Counted from the first letter of the stretch, positions 1-8,190 are shown. The stretch is 11,526 nucleotides of DNA from Candidatus Heimdallarchaeota archaeon (GCA_016839875.1 JAEOTK010000357.1:1-11526), one strand, 5' to 3'. Program-made: numbers and translations. Notes: generated by a model from the letters alone, not told the origin.

Positions 1-1047
1 ATCCAATTAGGTCAAACTGATGAAGCTTTGGAATACTACAAGAAATCAGAAGCTATAATGAAAAGAGAGAGATATGATTTTCCTACAATGAGAGCAGGAT
101 TTAATCTTAATTACTCTACCAATTTGATAATTATAGGAAGGTTAGATGAAGCTCTCTCTAAAGCACAAGAAACTCTTGATTTTTCAAGAAGAACAGGACA
201 CAAATATTTCAAAGCTGAAAGCTTAAAGCAAATCAGCATAATTTACAAGAAGAAGGGAATGTTTGAAAAATCACATCAAAACCTAAAAAAAGCATTGGAT
301 TTGAAGAAAAAGATAGATGATAAGAATGAAATTATTGCGATTCTTTATGAATTATTTTTATTATCTGTAGAATTCAAAGAAGAAGAATTAGCTCAAGAAT
401 ACTTCGGAGAGTTGAAAAAAACAGTTGAAACAATAGAATACAAAAATATCAAAATTCTAGCTCTCATTGCAGAAGCAATTCTTTTGAAATCCAGCTTAGA
501 TACAAGGGACCGGGTAAGAGCTGAAGTTCTTTTTGATCAGCTCTTGCTAGAAGATTTGGGTATTGCTTTACATATAGAAATACTCTTTCACCTCTGTGAA
601 TTCTTACTAGAAGAATTTAAAACAACTATTGATACTAAGATATTGGATAAACTTCAAAATTCTGTAGATAAGTTGATAGAAATAAGTACTAAAGCAAATA
701 TTATTCCTTTAATTATTGAATGTTTATTCTTTAAATCACAGCTCAAAGTAATTAACTTAGAAATTGAAAATGCTGAGCAATTACTTTCAGAAGCATTAAG
801 AATTGCAGAAGATAAAGGTTTCAAAAAACTTGCATTAAAAATAATTAAAGCTAAAGAAAAGATGATTGAAGATTCCATCAAATTAGAAGAGTTAAAAGCT
901 ACTCCTGAAACATTCCATGAGAGAATGGAAATTGTGAAAGTCGAAAACGGTTTCAAAGAGATAAAAAATCAGAGTTCTTTTAAGTTTGAAGTAGAAAAAA
1001 TAGAACAATACGAAAGAACTAGTAAACTTTTATCAATCAAAATTTGA
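1..1047 (+). CDS. TPR-repeat protein, 5'-truncated by the window edge
   Basis: The reading frame is open from base 1 (I-Q-L-G-Q-T-D-E-A-L...), so the TTG at 28 is not the true start. The visible part is 348 codons ending in TGA. It is almost entirely alpha-helical, with TPR-type helix pairs: GQTDEALEYYKKSEAI at the start, GRLDEALSKAQETLDFSRR next, then a unit with KKGMFEKSHQNLKKAL, followed by more diverged helices (EEELAQEYFGELKK; ENAEQLLSEALRIAEDKG). The last 70 or so residues are charged and probably helical, with no recognisable catalytic domain. TPR solenoids are protein-interaction scaffolds. In archaea they often sit beside sensor or effector domains, and any such domain would lie upstream of this window. 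There is no signal peptide or TM segment in the visible part. It converges on the metallophosphoesterase gene with only 13 nt between stops. The TPR assignment is fairly safe; the specific role is unknown. Confidence 0.8.
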   Translation: MQLGQTDEALEYYKKSEAIMKRERYDFPTMRAGFNLNYSTNLIIIGRLDEALSKAQETLDFSRRTGHKYFKAESLKQISIIYKKKGMFEKSHQNLKKALDLKKKIDDKNEIIAILYELFLLSVEFKEEELAQEYFGELKKTVETIEYKNIKILALIAEAILLKSSLDTRDRVRAEVLFDQLLLEDLGIALHIEILFHLCEFLLEEFKTTIDTKILDKLQNSVDKLIEISTKANIIPLIIECLFFKSQLKVINLEIENAEQLLSEALRIAEDKGFKKLALKIIKAKEKMIEDSIKLEELKATPETFHERMEIVKVENGFKEIKNQSSFKFEVEKIEQYERTSKLLSIKI

Positions 1048-1060
1048 TTCTTACTAGTTG

Positions 1061-2860
1061 TTACCTTATATGTGGTCCAGGACATGCTATTGGATCAGTT
1101 AAACCATCTTCTTTCATCTCGATTTGATCTATGAACGTAGAATCAATCAATTCTCCTTTAAGGTTATAATATCTCCACCAAATAGATGTTTTCATCTTAT
1201 CAATTATTTCTTCTTGAATACATTGAGCTTTTGCTTCTTTATTTGCCATTGCTTTTTTATATTCAGGACAATTTTCTCCTTCTTCAAAAGGGATGTATTT
1301 GCGTAAATCACTGCTAATTATAGTCTCCTTAATTGTCATCAACCATTCTTCAAATTCTTTCCTTTCAGGTATACTCATCTCTTTCAACTTAGGAGGAACA
1401 TATGTTACTCCATAACCTCTTGCTCGTTCACCCTCTTCTTCATCTAATATTGTGTAATCAACTCTGTTCTTCAGAAATTTGAAATATTTGATTGGAGTTT
1501 TACCAGATACCCCTATGCACATATAGTGAGTATTGTTTCTTTTAGATCTCTGATACATGTGATCATGACCGAAGATTGCTGCTGAAACTCCATAGTGATC
1601 GATTATAGGAGTCAAGCATGATTGTGCAATCGCATCAGAGTTGTTTCTCGCTCTACCAAAGAATCCTATTGTTAGAATAGCAGAATGCAAGTGAATGATA
1701 CAAAATTCTGGTCCCTCACCCGTATCGATAAGCTTTTCACGCCATTTCTTGAGTTCTTTGTTTAACCAGATCCATTGTCTACTTTCGCATGCAATGCTTT
1801 CATTTCCCCATCTCAATCCTATTGAATCCAGATGAATAACTAATGCATTACCTTCAACATGAGAATAAAATGCTCCACCCTTTTCCCTTGGAGTTTGTAA
1901 ATACATATGGAAATGTTTCTGCGTTCTATTCCTTCCACCCAAATGAGAACCTCTTCCTAAACCTCCATTGTAATAATCATGGTTCCCTATTGTTGGTAAT
2001 AAAGGCATTCTTGAGAAATTGATGCCACCACATGAGAAGAAATCTGCCCAATACTCATGATAAGAACCATTGTCAATATTATCTCCTGAAGTTGAAAAGA
2101 ACTGGTAACCGTTACCAAAAGTGTATTCTAATTCCTTGAAATTAATATTCTCCATTAGTCTTAGTAGTCTCTTATTATTCTTAGCTTTAAAACCCCAAGC
2201 TTTTCCTCGCTTAAATGAAGCTTTAGATCCTCCATGCAAATCTGAAGCTGTAACATAGAACATTGGTTTACTTTCGCTTTGAATCCCAGCATTCAGTGTT
2301 TTGATTCTAGATGCTCCTATCAGATTATCTTTGTTATCATAACATTCAATTCGATAGTGATATTCCTTCTTCTCTTCAAGATTTTCTATCAATCCTAGGA
2401 ATAATTGAGGTGCTCCAGTTACAGGATGGAACCTGAATTCAGATGAATGTTTCATTGGGATTTCAGCTAGTTCACAATAATCTGTATTAAATAGACGAAT
2501 CATACACCATCCTGTAGGTTCGCTCAAGAATGGTTTCTTCTTGTTAATATTAACTAATTCCTTTACTCTATTTATCTTAAGATAGCCATAATCAACATAA
2601 ACAGTGCAAAGCAATTTGGAAGAATCATCAACTATCTTCTGAAGATATACTTTATCTAGAACAAATCTTATTTTGGGCAAATCTTCTTTCTTTTCCTCTG
2701 TTGTATCATAAGGCCTATACTCAATTTTATCAAAATCATCAAGTTCTAAAACATAGAAATTCTCTTCTTCAGCTAATCTCTCTCTTCTTGTTTCTCTTAT
2801 CTTTACTCGATAAGTTCTTGAAGGTATTCTATGCTCTGGAGGAATAATCTTCTCTTGCAT
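1061..2860 (-). CDS. Calcineurin-like metallophosphoesterase with N-terminal beta domain, cytoplasmic
   Basis: This 599-aa protein carries the ordered dimetal signatures of the calcineurin/purple-acid-phosphatase superfamily: SDLHG (D207, H209), SGDNID (D260, N261), GNHDYY (N293, H294), IIHLHS (H390, H392) and FGHDHMYQRS (H432, H434). All expected metal ligands are present, so it should be an active phosphomonoesterase or phosphodiesterase; the substrate is not predictable. Residues 110-190 precede the catalytic core and end in a strand pattern (EKKEYHYRIECYD) like the fibronectin-III-type domain of purple acid phosphatases. The first ~110 residues and the C-terminal ~130 (charged, helical) are not recognised. 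Purple acid phosphatases are usually secreted, but no signal peptide or TM segment is seen here, so it is inferred to be cytoplasmic. The ATG start has a TATA-like box about 30 nt upstream and no Shine-Dalgarno, consistent with a very short leader. It lies 45 bp after the histidine phosphatase on the same strand. Confidence 0.85.
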   Translation of the reverse strand: MQEKIIPPEHRIPSRTYRVKIRETRRERLAEEENFYVLELDDFDKIEYRPYDTTEEKKEDLPKIRFVLDKVYLQKIVDDSSKLLCTVYVDYGYLKINRVKELVNINKKKPFLSEPTGWCMIRLFNTDYCELAEIPMKHSSEFRFHPVTGAPQLFLGLIENLEEKKEYHYRIECYDNKDNLIGASRIKTLNAGIQSESKPMFYVTASDLHGGSKASFKRGKAWGFKAKNNKRLLRLMENINFKELEYTFGNGYQFFSTSGDNIDNGSYHEYWADFFSCGGINFSRMPLLPTIGNHDYYNGGLGRGSHLGGRNRTQKHFHMYLQTPREKGGAFYSHVEGNALVIHLDSIGLRWGNESIACESRQWIWLNKELKKWREKLIDTGEGPEFCIIHLHSAILTIGFFGRARNNSDAIAQSCLTPIIDHYGVSAAIFGHDHMYQRSKRNNTHYMCIGVSGKTPIKYFKFLKNRVDYTILDEEEGERARGYGVTYVPPKLKEMSIPERKEFEEWLMTIKETIISSDLRKYIPFEEGENCPEYKKAMANKEAKAQCIQEEIIDKMKTSIWWRYYNLKGELIDSTFIDQIEMKEDGLTDPIACPGPHIR

Positions 2861-2886
2861 ATTAAGAGTTGTTCAGAGAAACTGTC

Positions 2887-2896
2887 TTAAATATTT
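2887..2896 (-). promoter_or_regulatory. Putative TATA box for the metallophosphoesterase gene
   Basis: On the minus strand this reads AAATATTTAA, centred about 31 nt before the ATG at 2860. At the usual archaeal spacing of 25-27 nt, transcription would start near 2865 and leave a leader of about 5 nt. It falls in the 45-bp gap after the histidine phosphatase stop. Inferred from position and composition only, in an A/T-rich genome. Confidence 0.45.
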
Positions 2897-2905
2897 TTGT
2901 CTCTT

Positions 2906-3535
2906 TTACTTTTTCAAGTGAAGATCCATAAAATCTTCAAGATGACCACATTCATTGACTTTTTCTATTAAAAATTTGAATTGTGATTTCTTTTCATTAT
3001 ACGTAATGATATTAAAACAAGCATTGTTTTGTCTTAAACAAGAAAATATATCATCTGTAGCATTGAGAATTTTCATAATAATAGTACGAGTACAACCTCC
3101 ATGCATAACTAGAAGAAGATTACTATCATCTGAATGACTTTTCACAATCTCAATGAATTTATCCCAAACTCTGTTATAAAAGTAGTTTAAATCTTCTGCC
3201 CCTTCTTTAATTACTAGTTGTTCAAATTCCTCAGAAGTTAAATTTTCTAGTTCTTCTGACCATTCTGTTCCATCTAATTTACCAAAGGAATGTTCAATAA
3301 ACTCTTCTACTCCTACGATAGAGAGCTGTAATTCTTCTCCAATTATTTCAGCTGTTTTATATGCTCTGCTTAAAGTTGAGCTATAAATTGCTGTTATACC
3401 TTTATCTTTTAGTGATTTAGCAAGCATTTCCGCTTGTTTAACGCCTTTTTCATTCAAAGGGATATCCAACTGCCCCATCAAGCGACGAGTGCGATTGTAA
3501 TCGGTTTCTCCGTGCCTAGCAACGTAAATTTGCAT
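2906..3535 (-). CDS. Histidine phosphatase (phosphoglycerate mutase-like) family protein
   Basis: From the chosen ATG this is a 209-aa cytosolic protein with the complete histidine-phosphatase active site: ARHGETDYN with the nucleophilic His (H8) and its Arg, SSTLSRAYKTA (second Arg, R57), FIEHSFGKLDG (catalytic Glu, E81) and VMHGG (second His, H145). The core is close to family length, with a short charged C-terminal tail. Members dephosphorylate small metabolites (sugar phosphates, cobalamin precursors, nucleotides) or act as cofactor-dependent mutases; the sequence does not say which, so a general phosphatase is the safest call. An ATG 9 nt further upstream (3544) is possible. The start at 3535 gives the family-typical MQIYVARHG opening and sits about 25 nt from a TATA-like T/A stretch, as expected for a leaderless mRNA. 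It follows the second ABC ATPase by about 48 bp, so read-through from that operon is also possible. Confidence 0.85.
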   Translation of the reverse strand: MQIYVARHGETDYNRTRRLMGQLDIPLNEKGVKQAEMLAKSLKDKGITAIYSSTLSRAYKTAEIIGEELQLSIVGVEEFIEHSFGKLDGTEWSEELENLTSEEFEQLVIKEGAEDLNYFYNRVWDKFIEIVKSHSDDSNLLLVMHGGCTRTIIMKILNATDDIFSCLRQNNACFNIITYNEKKSQFKFLIEKVNECGHLEDFMDLHLKK

Positions 3536-3553
3536 ATAGAGCATCCAAGAAAA

Positions 3554-3568
3554 GATAAAATAAAAAAG
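3554..3568 (-). promoter_or_regulatory. T/A-rich element: TATA box and/or oligo-T terminator
   Basis: The minus strand reads CTTTTTTATTTTATC. Centred near 3560, it lies about 25 nt upstream of the ATG at 3535, the right distance for a TATA box driving a leaderless histidine-phosphatase mRNA. It also starts about 15 nt after the stop of the second ABC ATPase and is T-rich, so it could serve as the intrinsic archaeal terminator of the ABC operon. Sequence alone cannot separate the two roles. Confidence 0.4.
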
Positions 3569-3583
3569 TTTGGGAAAGGGGTA

Positions 3584-4591
3584 CTAAGTAACTATTCGAG
3601 TAAGTTTAGCTCCGCATCTGGGACAAGAATAAGTATCAGGAGGAATCTCAGCTCCACATGTTGTACAATACTTTATTTTTCTCTCTTTCTTCCTGTCCAC
3701 TTTACCTAATGGTTTAAGTAAAATCCCTTCATCTATCATATCCCATGTATAGAGAATTGTTCCTTTTAATTCCAATACTGCTTTTTCTGGCAAAGTAATT
3801 CTATTCTGATTGTCAATTACCAATAATCTAGAGCTATCCAAATCTGTTAGATCAATATCTTTGAGATGTTCTCCTATTAGAATACCATCTCGGATTTCAA
3901 GAGTTCTATCAGTGAATTCACCGACTATTGGATCATGAGAGCAGATAAGATAAGAAGTCTCCATTTCCTCTTTAAGTTCATTGAAAAGTTCAAGTATATG
4001 AGTTGAGGTTTCAGCATCAACATTTCCGGTAGGTTCGTCTGCGAAAATTAATTTTGGATTATTAGCTAAAGCTCGAGCTATCGCTACCCTTTGCTGTTCT
4101 CCACCCGATATTCTTGTCGGAACATGAGTCCTTCTATGCCAAATACCCAACCTTTCCATCAGTTCCTTAACTCTCTTTTTTCTATCAGCAAAAGATTTGT
4201 TAATGAGTCTCATTGGCATCTCTATGTTTTTCTCAGCAGTCAAATAGGGAATTAGATTCTGTTCCTGGAATACATAACCTATGTTATTCCTTCTGAACTG
4301 AAATTGCTTTTCTTCAGGAAGCTTAGTTATATCTGTACCGTCTTCGTAAATTACTTGACCAGCTATTGGTTTTTGCATTCCTCCCAGGGATAATAGAAGC
4401 GTACTTTTACCACTACCACTTGGTCCAATGATCCCGAGGATTTCACCTTTGTTAATGTCAAAACTAACACCTCTAAGGGCTACAACTTTGTTCTGATGTT
4501 CTAACCCATATACATGATAAATATCAATAGCTTGAAGTGTCATTCCTTCTGGAAGAGGTTCGATTTTTATTTTTGAGTCTACTTCATACAT
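3584..4591 (-). CDS. ABC transporter ATP-binding protein (MacB/LolD type) with AbrB-like segment and C-terminal zinc ribbon
   Basis: This 335-aa protein has a complete nucleotide-binding domain: GPSGSGKST Walker A (56-64), Q-loop FQEQNL (Q109), [15 protein letters not shown] signature (161-175), LIFADEPTG Walker B (181-189), D-loop NVDAE and H-loop His219. The MacB/LolD/FtsE subfamily fits the adjacent FtsX-type permease. The family is normally about 220-250 aa; here about 95 residues follow. Residues 255-295 ([11 protein letters not shown] ... EGILLKPLG) resemble an AbrB/SpoVT swapped-hairpin half, and residues 309-326 form a zinc ribbon (YCTTCG ... SCPRCG; Cys 309, 312, 323, 326). The start is placed at ATG 4591 because GGTGA at 4597-4601 gives a Shine-Dalgarno 5 nt away; the in-frame GTG at 4600 would bury that site. 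It lies directly after the permease stop, as the last gene of the ABC operon, and is expected to energise that permease, perhaps paired with the other ATPase. Confidence 0.92.
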   Translation of the reverse strand: MYEVDSKIKIEPLPEGMTLQAIDIYHVYGLEHQNKVVALRGVSFDINKGEILGIIGPSGSGKSTLLLSLGGMQKPIAGQVIYEDGTDITKLPEEKQFQFRRNNIGYVFQEQNLIPYLTAEKNIEMPMRLINKSFADRKKRVKELMERLGIWHRRTHVPTRISGGEQQRVAIARALANNPKLIFADEPTGNVDAETSTHILELFNELKEEMETSYLICSHDPIVGEFTDRTLEIRDGILIGEHLKDIDLTDLDSSRLLVIDNQNRITLPEKAVLELKGTILYTWDMIDEGILLKPLGKVDRKKERKIKYCTTCGAEIPPDTYSCPRCGAKLTRIVT

Positions 4592-4596
4592 ATTCT

Positions 4597-4601
4597 TCAC
4601 C
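4597..4601 (-). promoter_or_regulatory. Shine-Dalgarno site that decides the ATPase start
   Basis: The minus strand reads GGTGA, complementary to the usual archaeal anti-Shine-Dalgarno, 5 nt before the ATG at 4591. It overlaps the last base of the permease stop codon (TAG, 4601-4603), so ribosomes ending the permease could reinitiate here. This favours ATG 4591 over the GTG at 4600. Confidence 0.65.
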
Positions 4602-7402
4602 TATACAGTTCTCATCTCCTCAACTACATTTGTCCTAGCTGCTATCAGAGCAGGAATCAAGGTTGATAATATTACTATTCCAAAAGCTCCTAGTACCGTT
4701 GCAATAAGAGGTATTGGTGGGAACACCAATAATCGATTGAAAGTCGTGACACTAAAGATTCCAAAGAATCCATTAAATTGGTACCCTAGTAAGAATCCGA
4801 TAAATGTACCAAACAACGTAGCAAAAATCGCCATCGAAATTACTTCTGTTAATACCAATTTGATTAGCTGCGTTCTTGAAGCGCCTTCTGCAATTAGGAT
4901 AGCAAATTCTTTCTTTCTTTGATTTATAATCATAAACATAAATATTGATACACCTATGACTATCCCTACCAAAGCAATTATGAAATTGATTGTTAATAAT
5001 CCTGGAAAACCAAAACTTAATCCTTCTTGTGCTCTTGTTTCTTCAATCTCCTCTTCATAGGATTTCGCTTCAACAATCCAATCGAATTCTGAATTGAATT
5101 TAAATGAAAGATTTTCTTCTACTGGGTCTACTCCTGGTTTAAGATTAATAATTGCTCTTACAAGGATATTAGTATAAGGTGCATATGTATCAATAAACTC
5201 CTTATCAGCTAACATGAAATAATCGGCAACATCTCCCCCAAAATCATCGAAAGAAAATCCACCTATATCCATCAGGATTCCAGGCGCATGATCTACAATG
5301 ATTGCAGCATTTGCAGTATATTTGGTTTGATTGTATATTGTGAAATTGAATAGAGGATTAACATCGATTTCTAGAGATCTTGCTGTTGATAATCCCACAC
5401 CTACATTCTTTGTAGGATTGTCCAATAACACAGCTAAACCTTCTTTCCAATCTGGATATCCTTCAATCGAATCACGATGCCATAAAGCTTCATCACCATA
5501 CGTCTCTAAATCAATCCCAAAACACCCTACCCGCCTTGGACCTGAACGGAACATTGTATAATAGATAGGAAGAACTGAATAAATTTTATCTTCATAACCT
5601 GTGAAATTTTCTGGAGCTAAATCATCAAATATACCAAGAACATCAACTTTCATATCTCCACCTATGAACGCATCTGCATGTCTCGGAATTTCTGCAGCAC
5701 TAGTTTCTCCTTGAATAGCAGCAAAAACACATAAAGATACTGACAAACATAAAAGAACGGTCATTCGTGGGAAGTTCTGATGTCTTCTAGATAGACTCCC
5801 CTTCAGTAGACTTCCAATATCCTTGAACATCTTAACTAAAATTTTATCCAATCTTTCTGGAATTTTAGTTGATAATCTACTAACAACTCCTGCAGCTCCA
5901 TACCATAGGAGTAAAGGAGTAAATGCTTGAAGTAGTTCTACAACGAAGCTAAAGGAAGCATCAGGATTTACATCAGAGATTATAGTCAACAGTACACCTA
6001 CTAATCCTAATAGGAATAAAATCACATCTCCATATATTCTCTTGAACCAACCTTTCTTCTCTTTCTCAATAGTTTTAGCTATTGCAACTTCTTGTCTAAT
6101 GAAAGCATTGGTTTTCTTAATTGTAGTTATGAATAGAATACCAAAAGTCACTATAACCGTAGTAATAATACTCCACGGTTTGATATTTAAGAATGTTAGA
6201 GCATTAGCAAGTACAGAGAAATCAATAACCATAAATCTATATGTAGACAGTACAGTAGCTGCTCCCAGTATTCCTAAAAAGATACCTATGATCTCACCTA
6301 TTATTGCTATAATGAATACTTCTGAAAGTATCATCCGTCTTATTTGTTTGGGAGATGCACCTTGAGCTTTTAATACAGAAATTTCGAATTTTCTCTCCTG
6401 AAGTGCTAATTCAGCACCAAGATTAATGAGTATAATTGATAGTACGATTGCAGGGATATACAATACAGTATCAATTATTTGCATGAAGATAACAATTCCT
6501 TGATACATCATCAAAGCATTAGAGATGAGATTTCTTCCTTCTAATGGAAGTCTTTGTTCAATTCTAACAAGCGTGATATCTATAGCTTCATTGAAATTCA
6601 TAATATCGTTTAATGGAAATTTATCGAGGTTTAGTTTCGTTGGTAATTGAAACATTTTGTATTGAGTAAGATTTCCGATTATGCTTGAATTAAAATTAAG
6701 ACTATTGATGACTATATCATCTTCCCCAAGCATCAATCCTGGCTTGAAGAATCCTTTGACTGTTAGATTAACTTGATGAGTTAGCAATTTCACTTCAGTA
6801 ATATCTGGTTGTCCATATTCTGTTCTATTTACCCCAAAAGTAAAAGGTAGAGTATCGTTAATTTGGATACCGAGATTTTTGTAGGTTTCAATAGAAAGTA
6901 AGATGCTATCATCATCTAAAGTAGACTCTCCGGCTACTATGTTTATTCTATCTCCAATGATTGTTTCAGCATATTCTTCTCCTACAATTATTGGAGAGAA
7001 ATATGGTTGAGAAACTTGTATTCCTGAATATTCAGAATAATTAAAACTTGGAGTTATAAATGAAAAAGTGTTTATCCAACTCGTTCCTGCATCCCTCCAA
7101 TAAGAATTACCATATGTAACAATAGACTCCTCAAATTCCTCTTCTTCTTCTATAGATTCTGCTAACTCTTGAGGAGTTTGAGAGATTGGTTCATCATAAG
7201 GTCGAAAAGTAACTTCAAACTCAACATTTTCTATCATATCTTGAACTGTGATTGAATTGATTATGGATCCATAGAAGAAAATGCTTGAGAAAATAGCTGC
7301 ACCAAGTATCATTCCAGCTCCAATAGAAATACTTCTACGTTTATTCGAAAACATAGATTTGAATGAAAAACCAATAAAAGAGAAGAAATTCCTGATTTTC
7401 AT
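4601..7402 (-). CDS. ABC transporter permease with two FtsX/MacB domains (10 TM)
   Basis: This 933-aa membrane protein is built of two FtsX-type halves. Likely TM segments are near 24-46, 303-329, 357-385, 409-428, 458-476, 486-507, 546-564, 801-827, 850-873 and 895-922. Large extracytoplasmic domains lie at about 50-300 and 565-800. Both halves carry the FtsX coupling region after the second helix of the set: ERKFEISVLKAQGASPKQI (336-354) and QRKKEFAILIAEGASRTQL (828-846), where the ATPases are expected to dock. One polypeptide therefore supplies both halves of a MacB/LolCDE-like mechanotransmission transporter, as in 10-TM 'ABC3' permeases. Cargo is unknown; relatives extrude lipoproteins, peptides or drugs, or transmit force to cell-surface enzymes. 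The first extracytoplasmic domain has a run of Glu near 85-92. The start is secure: TAATG overlap with the upstream ATPase plus AGGAGGA 9 nt before the ATG. It is followed immediately by the second ATPase. Confidence 0.93.
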   Translation of the reverse strand: MKIRNFFSFIGFSFKSMFSNKRRSISIGAGMILGAAIFSSIFFYGSIINSITVQDMIENVEFEVTFRPYDEPISQTPQELAESIEEEEEFEESIVTYGNSYWRDAGTSWINTFSFITPSFNYSEYSGIQVSQPYFSPIIVGEEYAETIIGDRINIVAGESTLDDDSILLSIETYKNLGIQINDTLPFTFGVNRTEYGQPDITEVKLLTHQVNLTVKGFFKPGLMLGEDDIVINSLNFNSSIIGNLTQYKMFQLPTKLNLDKFPLNDIMNFNEAIDITLVRIEQRLPLEGRNLISNALMMYQGIVIFMQIIDTVLYIPAIVLSIILINLGAELALQERKFEISVLKAQGASPKQIRRMILSEVFIIAIIGEIIGIFLGILGAATVLSTYRFMVIDFSVLANALTFLNIKPWSIITTVIVTFGILFITTIKKTNAFIRQEVAIAKTIEKEKKGWFKRIYGDVILFLLGLVGVLLTIISDVNPDASFSFVVELLQAFTPLLLWYGAAGVVSRLSTKIPERLDKILVKMFKDIGSLLKGSLSRRHQNFPRMTVLLCLSVSLCVFAAIQGETSAAEIPRHADAFIGGDMKVDVLGIFDDLAPENFTGYEDKIYSVLPIYYTMFRSGPRRVGCFGIDLETYGDEALWHRDSIEGYPDWKEGLAVLLDNPTKNVGVGLSTARSLEIDVNPLFNFTIYNQTKYTANAAIIVDHAPGILMDIGGFSFDDFGGDVADYFMLADKEFIDTYAPYTNILVRAIINLKPGVDPVEENLSFKFNSEFDWIVEAKSYEEEIEETRAQEGLSFGFPGLLTINFIIALVGIVIGVSIFMFMIINQRKKEFAILIAEGASRTQLIKLVLTEVISMAIFATLFGTFIGFLLGYQFNGFFGIFSVTTFNRLLVFPPIPLIATVLGAFGIVILSTLIPALIAARTNVVEEMRTV

Positions 7403-8145
7403 TATTTCTTCTCCTCCTTTTTCTGTGTTTTCTTTTTCAGTGGTTTCTCTTGTTCAATTGCTACTTTTCCCTTCTGAAGAATATAGATTCTGTCGGTTTG
7501 CTGTGCACTGTCAGAATCATGTGTAACCATAATAATAGAGATATTCTGCTCGTTAGCTAGATTTCTAAATAACTGGATAATTTCTTTTCCAGTATGAGTG
7601 TCTAAATTTCCAGTAGGTTCGTCTGCATAAATTATATCAGGATTATGTGCTAGAGCTCGAGCAATTGCCACTCTCTGTTGTTCACCCCCACTCAATTCCT
7701 CTGGGAGATGATTTAACCTACCATATAAACCAACAGCTTCAAGATATTCTAGAGCTTTTTCTTCAGCTTCTTGTTCTGCAATCTTTCTAAGTTTCATGGG
7801 GAGTTTAACATTTTCTAGAGCAGTAAGATAAGGAATAAGAGCAAAACTTTGAAAGACAACAGAAGATTTAGATCTTCTGATTTCCAATTTCTCATTATAA
7901 TCTATATTTTTTAGGTTTACACCAGCAATTAATACATCACCAGAAGTTACTGATTCAAGAGTTGATAGTATATTTAGAAGTGTACTTTTACCGCTTCCAC
8001 TTGGACCCATGATTGAGATGAAATCTCCTTTCTTTACCTCCATTGTTACTCCTGTCAGAACATGAACAACTTCTGTTTTTGATAATTCAAAATCCTTAAT
8101 CAAATCAGTTGTTTGTATAGAATAGGACTTATTCTCCTTAGACAT
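7402..8145 (-). CDS. ABC transporter ATP-binding protein (MacB/LolD type)
   Basis: This 247-aa stand-alone nucleotide-binding domain has all motifs intact: GPSGSGKST Walker A (47-55), Q-loop VFQSFALIPYLTALENV (Q99), [15 protein letters not shown] signature (151-165), IIYADEPTGNLD Walker B and D-loop (171-182), and VTHD H-loop (H209). The length and the NLD D-loop are typical of the LolD/MacB/FtsE group. The C-terminus is a lysine-rich tail (KPLKKKTQKKEEKK) without known function. It is the first gene of the ABC operon and its stop overlaps the permease start by 1 nt (TAATG), implying translational coupling. A TATA-like box about 30 nt upstream and the lack of a Shine-Dalgarno suggest a short-leader mRNA. 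It differs clearly from the operon's other ATPase, which has C-terminal extensions, so a heterodimeric NBD pair on the pseudo-symmetric permease is plausible (inference). Confidence 0.94.
   Translation of the reverse strand: MSKENKSYSIQTTDLIKDFELSKTEVVHVLTGVTMEVKKGDFISIMGPSGSGKSTLLNILSTLESVTSGDVLIAGVNLKNIDYNEKLEIRRSKSSVVFQSFALIPYLTALENVKLPMKLRKIAEQEAEEKALEYLEAVGLYGRLNHLPEELSGGEQQRVAIARALAHNPDIIYADEPTGNLDTHTGKEIIQLFRNLANEQNISIIMVTHDSDSAQQTDRIYILQKGKVAIEQEKPLKKKTQKKEEKK
7412..7418 (-). promoter_or_regulatory. Strong Shine-Dalgarno for the permease
   Basis: The minus strand reads AGGAGGA, 9 nt before the permease ATG at 7402, and lies inside the last codons of the upstream ATPase. With the TAATG overlap it fixes the permease start. 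Confidence 0.75.
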
Positions 8146-8170
8146 TAAACCTATTGTAGCTTGGACATAA

Positions 8171-8180
8171 TTAAATATAT
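8171..8180 (-). promoter_or_regulatory. Putative TATA box of the ABC transporter operon
   Basis: The minus strand reads ATATATTTAA, centred about 30 nt before the ATG at 8145, which predicts transcription starting about 5 nt before the ATG. It lies in the 56-bp gap after the 587-aa membrane protein gene, directly downstream of an oligo-T run. It is the clearest TATA match in the window, but is still called from position and composition only. Confidence 0.55.
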
Positions 8181-8182
8181 CG

Positions 8183-8190
8183 AAAAAAAA
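8183..8190 (-). terminator. Oligo-T terminator after the 587-aa membrane protein gene
   Basis: Eight consecutive T on the minus strand, 11 nt after the TAA stop at 8202-8204. Archaeal RNA polymerase terminates at such T tracts without a hairpin. It directly precedes the TATA-like box of the ABC operon, so the two transcription units appear separated within about 56 bp. Confidence 0.5.

Noticed and set aside
28..1047. TTG at 28 as the start of the TPR protein
   Set aside because: The frame is open to base 1 and the upstream residues complete the first TPR helix, so the gene continues beyond the window.
3536..3544. ATG at 3544 as the start of the histidine phosphatase
   Set aside because: It would lie upstream of the transcript start predicted from the T/A element, and the family normally begins within a few residues of the RHG motif, as the ATG at 3535 gives. 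It cannot be fully excluded.
4592..4600. GTG at 4600 as the start of the second ABC ATPase
   Set aside because: The GTG is itself part of the GGTGA Shine-Dalgarno 5 nt ahead of the ATG at 4591, so the ATG is the better start.
6042..6365. Plus-strand open frame of about 107 codons inside the permease gene
   Set aside because: It is antisense to a clearly coding FtsX permease, lies over TM-coding sequence that creates spurious hydrophobic frames, and has no promoter or family match. The same applies to the shorter opposite-strand frames at 654-956, 1124-1306, 2955-3137, 3434-3709, 4737-4922, 5331-5561 and 7281-7526.
2906..8145. Treating the histidine phosphatase as a functional part of the ABC transporter
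   Set aside because: It is on the same strand and close, but a T/A element that can act as terminator or promoter lies between, and no functional link is visible in the sequence.
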